A stretch of 63,194 bases of DNA from an uncultured Woeseiaceae bacterium (GTDB lineage Bacteria > Pseudomonadota > Gammaproteobacteria > Steroidobacterales > Woeseiaceae). The notes below the pieces were generated by a model, which saw nothing but the letters and a program-made list of their open reading frames with translations, searched no databases and was not told where the DNA came from. How positions within the stretch are numbered: the first letter of the stretch is position 1; every line of letters begins with the position of its first letter. The stretch is taken from the NCBI GenBank assembly GCA_945787845.1, contig CALZJH010000013.1, forward strand, positions 1-63,194, in the 5' to 3' direction. Positions 32,442-42,299 of the stretch are shown here, piece after piece. A program made the translations under genes and the position numbers.

Positions 32442-34991
32442 ATGCAATGCCGGGCCTTTTGGGTAGTCCTGATGATTTTCCCCGTATTCACGGCATGCAC
32501 ATCAGTGCCTGTCGAGGCGCCAGCACCGGCCCCTGATCCCCGGGTGCTGGCCATCCACGAGCAGGCGGTTTTCGCCGACATGCACGCGCATCCGAGCCGC
32601 TTTCACCGCGCCAATGTGGAATCGATCACGAAGGCAGAAGTGGACCTTTATCGTGCGGCCACCATGGACCTTGTCGTCGCAAACATCAGTAGCGACATGG
32701 CGTATGACGGCTCCTACTTCAAGCGCGACGGTTCAAAAGTGGAGAAGGGCAAATACCGGCCCGCACCGGGAGAAGTCTACGCGCTGTCGGCCGACCGGCT
32801 CATGCGCCTGAACAAGACGTTCGAACTTGGCTTCGCCGTGCATGCGGATACGCCTGAGTCGGTGCTTGCTGCGCGGCAAGCAAAGGAAGTGGCGATTTTG
32901 CTGGCGCTCGAGGGCGCGGACGCGCTCGAAGGCGATATCGGCAACCTGTACGCCATGCATGAACAAGGGCTGCGCCTGATTCAACTTATTCACTTTCGGA
33001 ACAACGAACTTGGCCATACGCAAACCTGGCCGTATTCACCCGGTGGTCTGACCGAGTTCGGTAAAGAGGTCGTAAGGGCAGCGAACAAGCTCGGCATGAT
33101 CATCGATATGGCGCACGCAAATGCCGAGACCCAGGCTGACATACTGGCGCTGTCTACGCAGCCGGTTATCTTCAGTCATGGTGGCGTTCGACGGTATACG
33201 GATCATGATCGCGCGGTCACGGACGATCAGATTCGTGCGATAGCGGCGAAGGGCGGCGTTGTCGGAATCTGGCCGCACGGCCGGCATATTTCCGACATCG
33301 CGGAAATGGTCGACTACATCGAGCACGTGATCGAGGTCGGGGGAATCGATCATGTGGGTATTGGCTCGGACCTCAGGGGCGTATCCACCTACGTGAAGGG
33401 ATTCGACAGCGACGCGAAGTTCCATGCGATCGCAGCGGAACTTCTCGATCGCGGCTACCGCGCCGACGAAGTGGGCAAGGTCATGGGCGGTAATTTCTTC
33501 CGGGTCTGGCAGGAGGTAACGGCATTGGCGCAAACTGCGGAATTCGACGTATTCGAAGCGACGATCCCCGAATTACAGGCCGCACTGGAACGCGGCAAGA
33601 CAACGTCGCAGGCGCTCGTTCGGCAGTACCTTGACCGGATCGAGGCATTTGACCGTGATGGTCCGCAGCTGAATGCGATGATTGCCATCAATCCCCATGC
33701 GATAGAGGAGGCTGCGAAACTCGACCAGGAGCGTAAAGCGCGCGGGGTGCGAGGGCCGTTGCATGGCATTCCAATCGTTCTGAAAGACAATTTCGATACT
33801 GCAGACATGCCGACGACCGGCGGCTCAGTCGCGTTGCAAGGCTTCATACCGCCGGATGACGGCTTCCAGGTTCGCAAGCTTCGCGAGGCGGGGGTAGTGG
33901 TCATAGGCAAGACCAACCTGCACGAACTCGCTCGCGGGATCGAAACGATCAGTTCGCTGGGCGGCCAGACACTAAACCCCTATGACCCCAGGCGAAATCC
34001 CGGCGGGTCGAGCGGCGGCACGGCAGCAGCGGTTGCGGCGAGCTTTGCGGCAGTCGGAATGGGTAGCGATACCTGTGGGTCCATTCGCATTCCAGCCGCA
34101 AACAACAACCTGTTTGGCCTGCGGGTTACGCAGGGCCTGTCGAGCCGCGACGGCATCATTCCACTCTCCGACACACAGGACGTGGGCGGCCCCCTGGCAC
34201 GCAGCATGATCGATCTTGTTACGGTCCTCGACGTTACCGTCGGCGAGGACCCCGTTGACGAACAAACTCGGGGTGCGTCGGCGCATATTCCTGAAACCTA
34301 TCGAGATCATCTTAATGCGGAAGCGCTCGAGGGCGCGCGGCTGGGTCTACTGATCGACTACGTGCAGGAGGCCGGCGAGTACGCGGACGTATCGCAAGTT
34401 ATTCGCAAGGCGACCGGGTTGATGACCGAAAACGGTGCCGAAATCGTGGAGATCGAGATCGAAGGACTCGAGGATCTCCGCACCTCGACGAGCGTCATCA
34501 ACTACGAATTCAGAGTGGGCCTGAATGACTACCTGGTTCGTTCGAACGCGCCCATAAAATCACTTGCTGAAATCCTGGCGACCGGACAGTTCCATCCCGC
34601 GCTGGAGGATCGCTTCAGACGTTCCCAGGATACCGACGAAACTGCACAAGAATATGTCGACAGGTTGGAACGACGAATGCAATTGGCGCAGCTGCTTGTG
34701 GGCGCCATGACATCGAACGAACTGGATGCACTGGTTTATCCGACGCTACGGGTCAAACCAAACTTCGTCGGTGAAAGGCAGTCCGGCAGTCTGTGCCACA
34801 TTGCCGCGCACTCAGGCTTGCCGGCGATTTCCTTGCCAGCGGGATTCACGTCCGACGGTGTGCCCGTCGGGATAGAACTGCTCGCTCGCCCGTTCGAGGA
34901 GGGGCGACTCATTGAGCTGGGATTTGGCTGGGAGCAGGTGGCGATGCCGAGACAGCCCCCTGCATTGACGCCTTCCTTGAAAGAGACCTGA
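32442..34991 (+). CDS. M19 dipeptidase - amidase fusion lipoprotein
   Basis: An 849-residue lipoprotein with two enzymes. ATG 32442 is chosen because AGAGGA lies nine bases upstream and the signal then ends in lipobox VFTAC (Cys19). Residues about 40-362 are a membrane/renal-dipeptidase (M19) barrel: HAH in FADMHAHPS (usual HxD replaced by HAH), ALEGADAL, AHANAETQ, SHGGVRR, GIGSDLRG and VMGGNFFRVW. Residues about 370-845 are an amidase-signature enzyme with Lys about 446 (VLKDNF), the cis-Ser in PGGSSGG about 521, and the nucleophile Ser in GSDTCGSIRIPA about 548. Both halves look complete. One would split dipeptides, including L-D ones, and the other amide or N-acyl bonds, in the periplasm. 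Confidence 0.85.
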   Translation: MQCRAFWVVLMIFPVFTACTSVPVEAPAPAPDPRVLAIHEQAVFADMHAHPSRFHRANVESITKAEVDLYRAATMDLVVANISSDMAYDGSYFKRDGSKVEKGKYRPAPGEVYALSADRLMRLNKTFELGFAVHADTPESVLAARQAKEVAILLALEGADALEGDIGNLYAMHEQGLRLIQLIHFRNNELGHTQTWPYSPGGLTEFGKEVVRAANKLGMIIDMAHANAETQADILALSTQPVIFSHGGVRRYTDHDRAVTDDQIRAIAAKGGVVGIWPHGRHISDIAEMVDYIEHVIEVGGIDHVGIGSDLRGVSTYVKGFDSDAKFHAIAAELLDRGYRADEVGKVMGGNFFRVWQEVTALAQTAEFDVFEATIPELQAALERGKTTSQALVRQYLDRIEAFDRDGPQLNAMIAINPHAIEEAAKLDQERKARGVRGPLHGIPIVLKDNFDTADMPTTGGSVALQGFIPPDDGFQVRKLREAGVVVIGKTNLHELARGIETISSLGGQTLNPYDPRRNPGGSSGGTAAAVAASFAAVGMGSDTCGSIRIPAANNNLFGLRVTQGLSSRDGIIPLSDTQDVGGPLARSMIDLVTVLDVTVGEDPVDEQTRGASAHIPETYRDHLNAEALEGARLGLLIDYVQEAGEYADVSQVIRKATGLMTENGAEIVEIEIEGLEDLRTSTSVINYEFRVGLNDYLVRSNAPIKSLAEILATGQFHPALEDRFRRSQDTDETAQEYVDRLERRMQLAQLLVGAMTSNELDALVYPTLRVKPNFVGERQSGSLCHIAAHSGLPAISLPAGFTSDGVPVGIELLARPFEEGRLIELGFGWEQVAMPRQPPALTPSLKET

Positions 34992-34994
34992 CGT

Positions 34995-35918
34995 TCAGGC
35001 GCTGCCGACCGATACTTCGAAAGCGAAATCGCGTTTTAGCGTGCCGGCCAGTTCGCGACCGGCGTCTTTCGACATTGCTGTCAACGGTGGCCGGACATTG
35101 GCCCAGCGGTCATCGCCTGACGCCAGTGCGAGCAATCGCTTTTGCGCCGGGATCGGGCCACTTTCCTGGATTGCGAGTCGCAGGTTTGTCGCGGGCTCAT
35201 GCAGGGCCCGGGCAGCGTCCGTGTCACCCTGATCGTAGAGTTGGATGATCCTGGCGATCGCGGACGCGTTGATGTTGGCCGTTGCGCTGACGCAACCCGG
35301 CGCGCCCAGCGCCAGGGCGTCAAGTAGAGGTAATTCCGAGCCCGGAAATACCGGCAGGCCGTCTATGTCGAGCAGTTGCTTCGTATTCTCCCAGTCGCCT
35401 GAACTGTCCTTGATGCCCACAATCTGCTTGGGAAAGTCGGCGTGTAATCGAGCGGCAAGCCGTGGTGGAATACCCACGATAGCGATAGGCGGAATGTGAT
35501 ACAGGACGATGCGCGCATCGGCACCGATCGTTGCGATGAGCTGCTCGAAGTACCGGTACAGCGCGTCCTCCTTGACGGCCTTGTAGTAGAACGGCGGCAG
35601 GGTCATGACGGCGGCACATCCCATGTCCAGGCAGGTGCGGGACAGACGTGCGGTATCGACAATGTTTGAGAGACCCGTACCCGGGATCATGGCTGTCGGA
35701 TCCAGGCCATTATCGATCAATCCCTGGACGGCCTCGATCCGCTCGTCGATACCCACGGACAGCGCCTCACCCGTCGTGCCGAACGGCGCGATGGCAACAC
35801 AACCCTGGTCCAACATGCGTTGCGCGTGATTTACGTATAGATCTGTCGCAATCGACAGGTCATCGTTAAATGGAGTAAGAAGTGGTGAAATCAAACCACG
35901 TAGTTCGTGGAAAGGCAT
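34995..35918 (-). CDS. DapA/NAL-family aldolase
   Basis: A 307-residue class I lyase of the dihydrodipicolinate synthase/N-acetylneuraminate lyase family. The (beta/alpha)8 barrel has the substrate motif FGTTGEALSV near residue 45, the catalytic Tyr in LYHIPP, and the Schiff-base Lys in VGIKDSSGDW. ATG 35918 with AGGAGC upstream agrees with the family N-terminus (LISPLLTPF); the frame from 35954 adds twelve unlikely residues. The residues that set DapA apart from other aldolases are not conclusive, and true dapA is unlikely to sit in a peptide-salvage region, so a catabolic 2-oxo-acid aldolase is favoured. It is convergent with the M19-amidase gene. Confidence 0.8.
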   Translation of the reverse strand: MPFHELRGLISPLLTPFNDDLSIATDLYVNHAQRMLDQGCVAIAPFGTTGEALSVGIDERIEAVQGLIDNGLDPTAMIPGTGLSNIVDTARLSRTCLDMGCAAVMTLPPFYYKAVKEDALYRYFEQLIATIGADARIVLYHIPPIAIVGIPPRLAARLHADFPKQIVGIKDSSGDWENTKQLLDIDGLPVFPGSELPLLDALALGAPGCVSATANINASAIARIIQLYDQGDTDAARALHEPATNLRLAIQESGPIPAQKRLLALASGDDRWANVRPPLTAMSKDAGRELAGTLKRDFAFEVSVGSA

Positions 35919-35972
35919 TCTTGTATGCTCCTGCAAATGGTCGTTGGCAACCATAACGGATAGGCGAGTTGC

Positions 35973-36527
35973 ATGTTACGTATTGCAATAATTTTCTCCA
36001 GTCTGATTTCACTTTTAGCTGTGTCGTTATCGCTTCGGGCCGATGAGCACGTTCCCCCGCTAAAGGACGGAGAGGGCTACCTGCTCGTCGGTATATCCAT
36101 GAACCGAATCTACTTCGAGTCGATCAAGCTCGATGGTGGAGGGTCGCTCATCTACGCACATACGTTTGACAGCGAAGACCTGGGTGACCGGGTCAATTAC
36201 GAACTCATCAAGCTTCCCGAGGGGAGGTACTTCTGGAAGTTCATCATGCTGGCGAATAACCGGCGATATGAATTTGGCAAGAAGGAATTTCCAATGACGG
36301 TGGAGGCGGGTCGCGTCAACTACGGCGGCTTGTTCTTCGGCCAGCAACTCGAGCGGAATCGCAGTTACTTCAAGCTGCTGAATCGGGCAACGACGGCCAT
36401 CAAGGTCGCGGAGGAGCGTTATTCCGACTTACTGGCACGCTATCCGATGCGATTCGGTGCTCCCGGGGACGATCCCTTCGTCGACTACTATTTCTCGCTG
36501 CCGCCCAAGGACGACCCCGACGAATGA
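35973..36527 (+). CDS. Exported protein coupled to an S9 peptidase
   Basis: A 184-residue exported protein with a signal peptide (MLRIAIIFSSLISLLAVSLSLRA). The mature part is beta-rich, with VGISMNRIYFESIKLDGGG, ELIKLPEGRYFWKFI and VNYGGLFFGQQLER, the pattern of DUF2846- or PEGA-like small beta-sandwich proteins. I cannot name a family with confidence. Its stop overlaps the S9 peptidase start (ATGA), so the two are made together. The nearby EGRYFW motif ('peptide with aromatic strand') suggests a structural or binding role. Confidence 0.6.
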   Translation: MLRIAIIFSSLISLLAVSLSLRADEHVPPLKDGEGYLLVGISMNRIYFESIKLDGGGSLIYAHTFDSEDLGDRVNYELIKLPEGRYFWKFIMLANNRRYEFGKKEFPMTVEAGRVNYGGLFFGQQLERNRSYFKLLNRATTAIKVAEERYSDLLARYPMRFGAPGDDPFVDYYFSLPPKDDPDE

Positions 36528-38569
36528 GACGGTTCTTGACCAGTATGGCCGTGTTCGCGCTGTCGGCGACGGGGTTTGCGGCGGAAACAGTGATCGAGGT
36601 ACAGCTTGCTGAACCGGAAGAGGTCGAAGCTGCACTCGCGCCGTCGATTCACGGGACTCTCGTAACAGAGTTCTTCAAGCACAACCAGTACTGGACCCCG
36701 CGCATCAGCCCGAATGGCCAGCTCGTTGTGGTCCTGGAGACAATCGATGACGTCCGAGAGATCGTGCTGCTGGATTTTGCGAACGGGCGCAAGCTGAAGC
36801 TACTGGCGGAGAAACTACGAACACTTGAGATCAGATCGTTGTACTGGATTGACAACGAGCACATCGCGTTTACGTATGACTCTTACGGGCAACAGCGGAT
36901 GGGATTAATCAGTCTCGTCTTTGTCGACGGCATCGCGACAGATCTCACTGTTAAGGTACTTGGTAACGATTGGTACATGCTTGATCCGCTGCCGACAGTA
37001 CCGAATCGGGCCGTGGTGGTTGTCGTTAGAAGCGGCAAGCCGCACATCTTCAAAGTCGATACCGAGAATCCAAAAGAGTCCGTCACTCGACTGATCAATA
37101 GTAGATTCCAGAACATGATTCACAAGTCGACCGGATGGATGACGGATGCGAACGGCCGAGTCCGGGCAGTGACAGAATACGATCACGACAAGCTCACGAA
37201 GATCATTTGGTATCGGACAGATGACAGCAATAAGTGGCGGGGAATATGGAAGGGCGATCCGGCCACAATTTTCGTCCCTCTCCTGGCCCATCCGGATAAT
37301 CGTTCGATCACCGTCATCACCAATGAGAAAACCGACCATGCGATTCTGACGACTTACAATCGAGTGAGTGGAGAATACGGCGAAACGCTTTTCAACGTCG
37401 ATGGGGCCGACGTCGAGTCCGCGGAGGTGAATCCGGCAAAGACCCGGGTGGTCAGCGTTACGAGTGTTCGCAACGGAATTTCCGAACAACATTTCCTGCA
37501 GGATCCTACGGTGGCGTTTCCGAAATTGCTGGATACTCAAGCCTACGGTTCGGCACCCTATGTCATTGACCTGAGTTATGACGAGCGTCACGCGATAGTA
37601 CGGACCTCGACCAACGATGACCCTGGCGAGTTTTTCCTTTTCGATACTGACAAGAACCTGTCTTACCGCATAGGTCATCTGCGTCCCTGGTTGTCTAGGT
37701 TCCGGCTTGGCAAGACGCGGACGATTAGAACTGTGGCCCAGGACGGTCTCGAGATCGAATCGTACTTGACGATCCCCGATCCCGTTTACGAGCGGCCACC
37801 GCTTATCGTTATGCCACATGGCGGACCGATAAGCGTTCGCGATACGCGCGATTTTGATTCCACAGTGCAGTTGTTTGCGACGTTGGGATATGCGGTGCTG
37901 CAAACCAATTATCGTGGGTCGGGAGGTTTTGGCAAGACTTTTGAAAGCAAGGGCGAGCGTCAATGGGGCCGACAGATCGAAGATGACATCGAGGCATCCC
38001 TTGAGTCAGTCGTCGATCTCGATATCGTGGATAACACCAAAGTCTGTATCTACGGTGCGAGTTACGGGGGCTACTCGGCGTTGATCAGTGCAGTCCGGAG
38101 TCCGGATTTATACAAGTGCGCGGGCTCGTTTGCCGGCGTCACCGACATGTCCCTGTTGTTCCACGAGTTTGGCGTCAATCACTCGAATATCATCAGGAAG
38201 GCTGTAGAACGTATTGTGGGGGACCCGGGAAAAGACATGGATTCTCTGATCGAGTTCTCGCCCGTATTCAATGCTGAGCGAATCTCGGTGCCGGTGCTTC
38301 TTGCTCATGGGGACAAAGATGAGACTGTCGATATCGAGCACTTCGATCGCATGAAAATGATGCTCGAGTACTATGAGAAGAATGCGCGTTACCTGGTCCT
38401 GAAAGGGGAGGGGCATGGCACCAAGTACCTCAACTCCGACATTCGGCTTTTCACGGCGCTCGACGAATTGTTCAGATCCGCGATGGACTTGCCCGCGCCA
38501 GACAAGGAAAGCATGTTGGCGCCTGGTGCAGATTGGCCCGAAGCTGAAGAGGAAGTAACAGATCAGTAG
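36524..38569 (+). CDS. S9 prolyl-oligopeptidase family peptidase
   Basis: A 681-residue serine peptidase with a signal peptide (TSMAVFALSATGFAA-E). The N-terminal two thirds form a beta-propeller, with repeats such as WTPRISPNGQ and SLYWIDNEHI. The alpha/beta-hydrolase domain carries GASYGGYSAL (Ser about 513), the Asp in AHGDKDETVD and the His in KGEGHGTK, together the catalytic triad. S9C-type enzymes of this size cut short peptides in the periplasm. It is the second gene of a coupled pair and is followed by a paralogue 81 bases away. Confidence 0.9.
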   Translation: MRRFLTSMAVFALSATGFAAETVIEVQLAEPEEVEAALAPSIHGTLVTEFFKHNQYWTPRISPNGQLVVVLETIDDVREIVLLDFANGRKLKLLAEKLRTLEIRSLYWIDNEHIAFTYDSYGQQRMGLISLVFVDGIATDLTVKVLGNDWYMLDPLPTVPNRAVVVVVRSGKPHIFKVDTENPKESVTRLINSRFQNMIHKSTGWMTDANGRVRAVTEYDHDKLTKIIWYRTDDSNKWRGIWKGDPATIFVPLLAHPDNRSITVITNEKTDHAILTTYNRVSGEYGETLFNVDGADVESAEVNPAKTRVVSVTSVRNGISEQHFLQDPTVAFPKLLDTQAYGSAPYVIDLSYDERHAIVRTSTNDDPGEFFLFDTDKNLSYRIGHLRPWLSRFRLGKTRTIRTVAQDGLEIESYLTIPDPVYERPPLIVMPHGGPISVRDTRDFDSTVQLFATLGYAVLQTNYRGSGGFGKTFESKGERQWGRQIEDDIEASLESVVDLDIVDNTKVCIYGASYGGYSALISAVRSPDLYKCAGSFAGVTDMSLLFHEFGVNHSNIIRKAVERIVGDPGKDMDSLIEFSPVFNAERISVPVLLAHGDKDETVDIEHFDRMKMMLEYYEKNARYLVLKGEGHGTKYLNSDIRLFTALDELFRSAMDLPAPDKESMLAPGADWPEAEEEVTDQ

Positions 38570-38650
38570 GGCCCCGGGAGCATATCCGTTTGGCACGTGC
38601 TATATTTTTGGGCACCCAGCAAACGAACGACGCCACTGAGAGGGCTGCCC

Positions 38651-40648
38651 ATGATCCTCCGAATCTTCGTTACCACGTGTCTATTCCTCCTGTGCTTCAC
38701 GGTCAATCCAATTGCATTCGCCGGTGAACCGCCCGAGCCCTATCCCCTTGACTACTGGGCTTTGAGGCCAGTAATCAACAACGCCCAGGTATCGCCGGAC
38801 GGGAAACATCTCGCCCTGATGAAGATTCCGTCGAAAGACGGCAATCCGATCATCGAGGTTTATGACGCATCCGATCTCAGCAAGAAGCCGTTCCGCATGG
38901 ATGCGAACAAGATGGAAATTACCAGCTTCAACTGGGCAGGCAACGAAGACATTGTCTTCCTGGCCAGGCAGAAAGTTCGCGACAAGATTGAGGGATTTAA
39001 CCAGGGTGTTTACGAGACACTGCTGTCGGTCGTCAACCTGAAGAAAAAACAGATTCACACGTTTGACGAAACCAATCCCGCCATTACCGATTTGCTGCCT
39101 GAAAAACCCGGCAAGATCATAATTTCGTTCCAGGAAGGAGGCGCGGACGGCCCTGGCAGCAAGATTACGGAAACGTACCGACCACGCTCGTATTGGGAGT
39201 TTGACCTTGAAAAGCGCACCAAGAAGCTTGTCGTGCGCGGCAAACTGTCGGTTGGCAACATAGACTTCTACCCGAATGGTAAACCTGTTGCGGCGCGAGG
39301 TTTCGACCTCAGGAATGGTGAGTATGTCTTTTACGTTCGATGGCCGGGAGAGAAGAAGTGGACGGAGGCTTACCGGCAGAGTGAAGACAGCTATGAGAAC
39401 GTTACGACCAACTGGTTCGATGACGAAAAGCCACGGAACATACTGACCATTGCGTACAACGAGCAGGACAAGCGAGGGGTGTGGTCCTACAACCTCGATA
39501 GCCAGAAATTCGAAGAGTTGATCTACGCGCGCTCGGATGTGGATATGTATGGTTTCCGCATGCACAGCAACTACTGGAAGCACCCACGAAAAGTCGCCGG
39601 CGTCACTTATTTCACTGACAAACTGCACACTGAATACTTCGACAAGGAAGAGGAGGCAATCTACAAACAGCTGGAACAGATCATTCCGCACCCGCATTAC
39701 GTCGACATCAACAGCCGTTCCATTGATGGCAACACGATGACTATCGTCAATACGGGCCCGCGCGACCCCGGAACTTATTATTTGCTCAAGGACGGCAAGA
39801 TCACGGTAGTCGGGAGTCGGCAGCCATTACTTGAAAGCGAGAAGCTCGCGGACCTGGAATGGGTGACGTTCAAGGCCCGTGACGGTCAAAAGGTAAGAGC
39901 GTACGTAACGGTGCCGCAGGGCGAGCCGCCATTTCCATTGATCGTTCTGCCGCATGGCGGTCCCTTCGTCAGCGAGACGCCCATCTATGACGAGTGGGCA
40001 CAGATGCTGGCCAACAACGGCTACATGGTCGTGCAGCCACAGTACCGTGGGTCGTTCAATTACGGCATGGAGTTTCACAAGATCAGCTTCATGAACGGCG
40101 GACAGGGTGGCTACAAGATGCAGGACGACAAGGACGATGCCGCGCTTTACCTCGTCGAGCAGGGGCTTGCCGATCCGGAGCGGATGGCCATGTTCGGTTG
40201 GTCTTATGGGGGTTACGCCGCGCTGGTCGCATCATCAAGAAAACCCCAGATCTATCAATGCGTGATTGCGGGGGCTGCCGTCGCCGACATGATCCAGCAA
40301 ATCAACTACTACCGTTACTCATTGCGGGGCGCGCAAAAGGAGCGGCAGCTTTCTTACAGGGAGGGTTCCGTGAATCCTATTGAGGAAGTCGCTAAGGTCA
40401 ACGTGCCGATCTTGCTGATTCATGGCGACGTCGACCAGCGCGTGCCCGTGACACACTCGAACCGCTACCGTAAGGAGCTCGACAAGCACGGCAAGAACTA
40501 CAAGTACGTCGAACTTGATGGCGCCGATCATTTCTCGAATACGCTTTTCTATGAGCATCAAATCATGCTCTACGAATCGATGATCGACTTCCTCAATAAC
40601 GACTGCGGGAATATTTCGCGGAAGGACCTTACGGCTTCGGCGGAGTAG
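38651..40648 (+). CDS. S9 prolyl-oligopeptidase family peptidase (paralogue)
   Basis: A 665-residue paralogue of the preceding peptidase. ATG 38651 with GAGAGGG upstream gives a signal peptide (ILRIFVTTCLFLLCFTV, cleavage near AFA-G); the frame from 38597 is too long at the N-terminus. It has a propeller domain with NNAQVSPDGKHLAL, then a hydrolase domain with GWSYGGYAAL (Ser about 517), LIHGDVDQRVP and ELDGADHFSN for Ser, Asp and His. Tandem S9 enzymes suggest broad peptide hydrolysis. Its last 20 bases overlap the symporter gene on the other strand. Confidence 0.9.
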   Translation: MILRIFVTTCLFLLCFTVNPIAFAGEPPEPYPLDYWALRPVINNAQVSPDGKHLALMKIPSKDGNPIIEVYDASDLSKKPFRMDANKMEITSFNWAGNEDIVFLARQKVRDKIEGFNQGVYETLLSVVNLKKKQIHTFDETNPAITDLLPEKPGKIIISFQEGGADGPGSKITETYRPRSYWEFDLEKRTKKLVVRGKLSVGNIDFYPNGKPVAARGFDLRNGEYVFYVRWPGEKKWTEAYRQSEDSYENVTTNWFDDEKPRNILTIAYNEQDKRGVWSYNLDSQKFEELIYARSDVDMYGFRMHSNYWKHPRKVAGVTYFTDKLHTEYFDKEEEAIYKQLEQIIPHPHYVDINSRSIDGNTMTIVNTGPRDPGTYYLLKDGKITVVGSRQPLLESEKLADLEWVTFKARDGQKVRAYVTVPQGEPPFPLIVLPHGGPFVSETPIYDEWAQMLANNGYMVVQPQYRGSFNYGMEFHKISFMNGGQGGYKMQDDKDDAALYLVEQGLADPERMAMFGWSYGGYAALVASSRKPQIYQCVIAGAAVADMIQQINYYRYSLRGAQKERQLSYREGSVNPIEEVAKVNVPILLIHGDVDQRVPVTHSNRYRKELDKHGKNYKYVELDGADHFSNTLFYEHQIMLYESMIDFLNNDCGNISRKDLTASAE

Positions 40649-42143
40649 TCTCCGGGACGTCAATAAATTCCTGCCAGTCGCTTTCCAGTGGCTTGGGCGT
40701 GAGCAGGCTGACGACGACAAGGGTCGTGACTGACACGATTACCGCGGGGATTGCGATGTAGTCCGTGTTCATGGGGAATGCAAATCCGAAGACCTCGGTC
40801 GGGTTGCCCTTGAACACGGAGTTGAGCACGGCGATGGTGATCACCGTCAGCATGCCCGAGGCAATCGACATCACGCCGGCAATGCGCGTGACGCGCTTCC
40901 AGAAGAAGGCAGCGAGCAAGGCCGGTGCGAGCGAGGCGCCGATCATCGTGTAGGAGATCAGGGCCATCTCCAGGATCGTCTGGAACTGGCTCATCATCAG
41001 GTAGGCGAGAACCCCGATACCGACGATGCAGGCTCGCTGGATCCACACGACCTGCGACGACGTGGCCTTCTTGAAGAAGAACGCCTGGAAGATGTCGCGG
41101 GTCACGTTGGTCGATGTCACCATGAGAAACGTGTTGCCCGTTGAAATGACGATGGCTGCGCCAGCCGCAAGCAGCAGCGAGCCGATGATCACGGGTAGCT
41201 GCTCAAATCCGATTCGCAGGATGATTTCTTCGGCCATCGCGCGATTGATACTGCCGTCCGCCAGGAAGAATCGTGGATCGTCGGCGTAGATGGCGAAGCC
41301 TACCAGGGCGATCAGCATCATCAGGGTTTCGACCAGTACCACGCCGATAAACATCCCCATGACAGCGCGCCTTGCGTTTTGCGCGTTATTGGCCGAGGAG
41401 AACTTCTGGTACATGCTCGACTCGCTCATCAGGAGCAGGAAAGTCGGTAGCGCAATGCCGACCACCCAGACGAAGTCGTGGCCACCCATGAGTGACAGGT
41501 GAGTCGGTTGCTGTGTCTGGATCGTCGTTACGACAGCATCAAAGCCGCCGTGAGCGGCGACGGCGAAGGGCAGCGTTACGATCATGGCGAGTAGCATGAT
41601 GCTGCCGTTGAAAATGTCGATCGAGACGATGGACACCATTCCCGCAAGCACGGTGAACCCTATAATCAGTACCGCGGCGATGATCATGCCGGTCTCGGGC
41701 GAGATGGAACCTTCTGACAGGATGGCGATGAAGCGGCCGCCACCTTTGAACTGGTAACCGGCAATGACCATGTAGGCGATGATGATGGTGATCGTTCCCA
41801 GCACCTTGGCGACCTGGCTGTAGCGCTTTTCGAGCAGGTCGGTCAGGGTGTACTGGGCGATCTTTCGGACCCGCGCGGCAATCGTGTAAACAACGAGGAT
41901 GCCGACCCAGGCGCCGGCAGAGAACCAGAGCTCCGATATGCCGGTCCTGAACGTGAGGCCCGCAGTGCCGAACAGACTGCCGGAGCCAATCCAGGTGCAC
42001 ACGAGTGTCGCGACCAGCATGTAAACCGGCACGCCGCGTCCGGCGACCATGAAGTCTTCGTCAGTCTTGACGGTGCGGCTTTTGTAGACACTGATGCCGA
42101 GCAGCATCAGGACGTAGAAGGTCACGACGGCGATATAGATCAT
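40629..42143 (-). CDS. Sodium:solute symporter (SSS family)
   Basis: A 504-residue transporter with 13 predicted membrane spans. ATG 42143 with AGAGAAG upstream starts directly before the first span (MIYIAVVTFYVLML); the frame reaching to 42272 adds a polar tail that no family member has. The family signature is visible in FMVAGRGVPVYMLVATLVCTW... and the mid-protein GxxxxAAG region (SLLLAAGAAIVISTGNTF). It should take up a solute with Na+. The substrate could be an amino acid, proline, pantothenate or sugar and is not decidable. It is divergent from the rimP operon. Confidence 0.9.
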   Translation of the reverse strand: MIYIAVVTFYVLMLLGISVYKSRTVKTDEDFMVAGRGVPVYMLVATLVCTWIGSGSLFGTAGLTFRTGISELWFSAGAWVGILVVYTIAARVRKIAQYTLTDLLEKRYSQVAKVLGTITIIIAYMVIAGYQFKGGGRFIAILSEGSISPETGMIIAAVLIIGFTVLAGMVSIVSIDIFNGSIMLLAMIVTLPFAVAAHGGFDAVVTTIQTQQPTHLSLMGGHDFVWVVGIALPTFLLLMSESSMYQKFSSANNAQNARRAVMGMFIGVVLVETLMMLIALVGFAIYADDPRFFLADGSINRAMAEEIILRIGFEQLPVIIGSLLLAAGAAIVISTGNTFLMVTSTNVTRDIFQAFFFKKATSSQVVWIQRACIVGIGVLAYLMMSQFQTILEMALISYTMIGASLAPALLAAFFWKRVTRIAGVMSIASGMLTVITIAVLNSVFKGNPTEVFGFAFPMNTDYIAIPAVIVSVTTLVVVSLLTPKPLESDWQEFIDVPETTPPKP

Positions 42144-42251
42144 CTTGCGCTTCTCTTGTTGGTTTTGTCGGCATGGCTCACGCGCGCCAAAGCTATCACA
42201 AAGCCTCAAAACTAGTCTCTCTGAGGGCTTTTTTCGTTGCACCGGATACCG

Positions 42252-42257
42252 TATAAT
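42252..42257 (+). promoter_or_regulatory. Promoter of the rimP-nusA-infB operon
   Basis: A consensus -10 box TATAAT followed by CCCGCGCC, the GC-rich discriminator typical of growth-rate-controlled, stringently regulated promoters for translation genes. A proper -35 is not evident: the region 17 bp upstream is CTTTTT. The predicted start point, near 42264, precedes a leader of about 160 bases with two terminator-like hairpins. Confidence 0.65.
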
Positions 42258-42299
42258 CCCGCGCCAGCGCACCAGTGGGGCTGCAGTTTGGACCCATCG

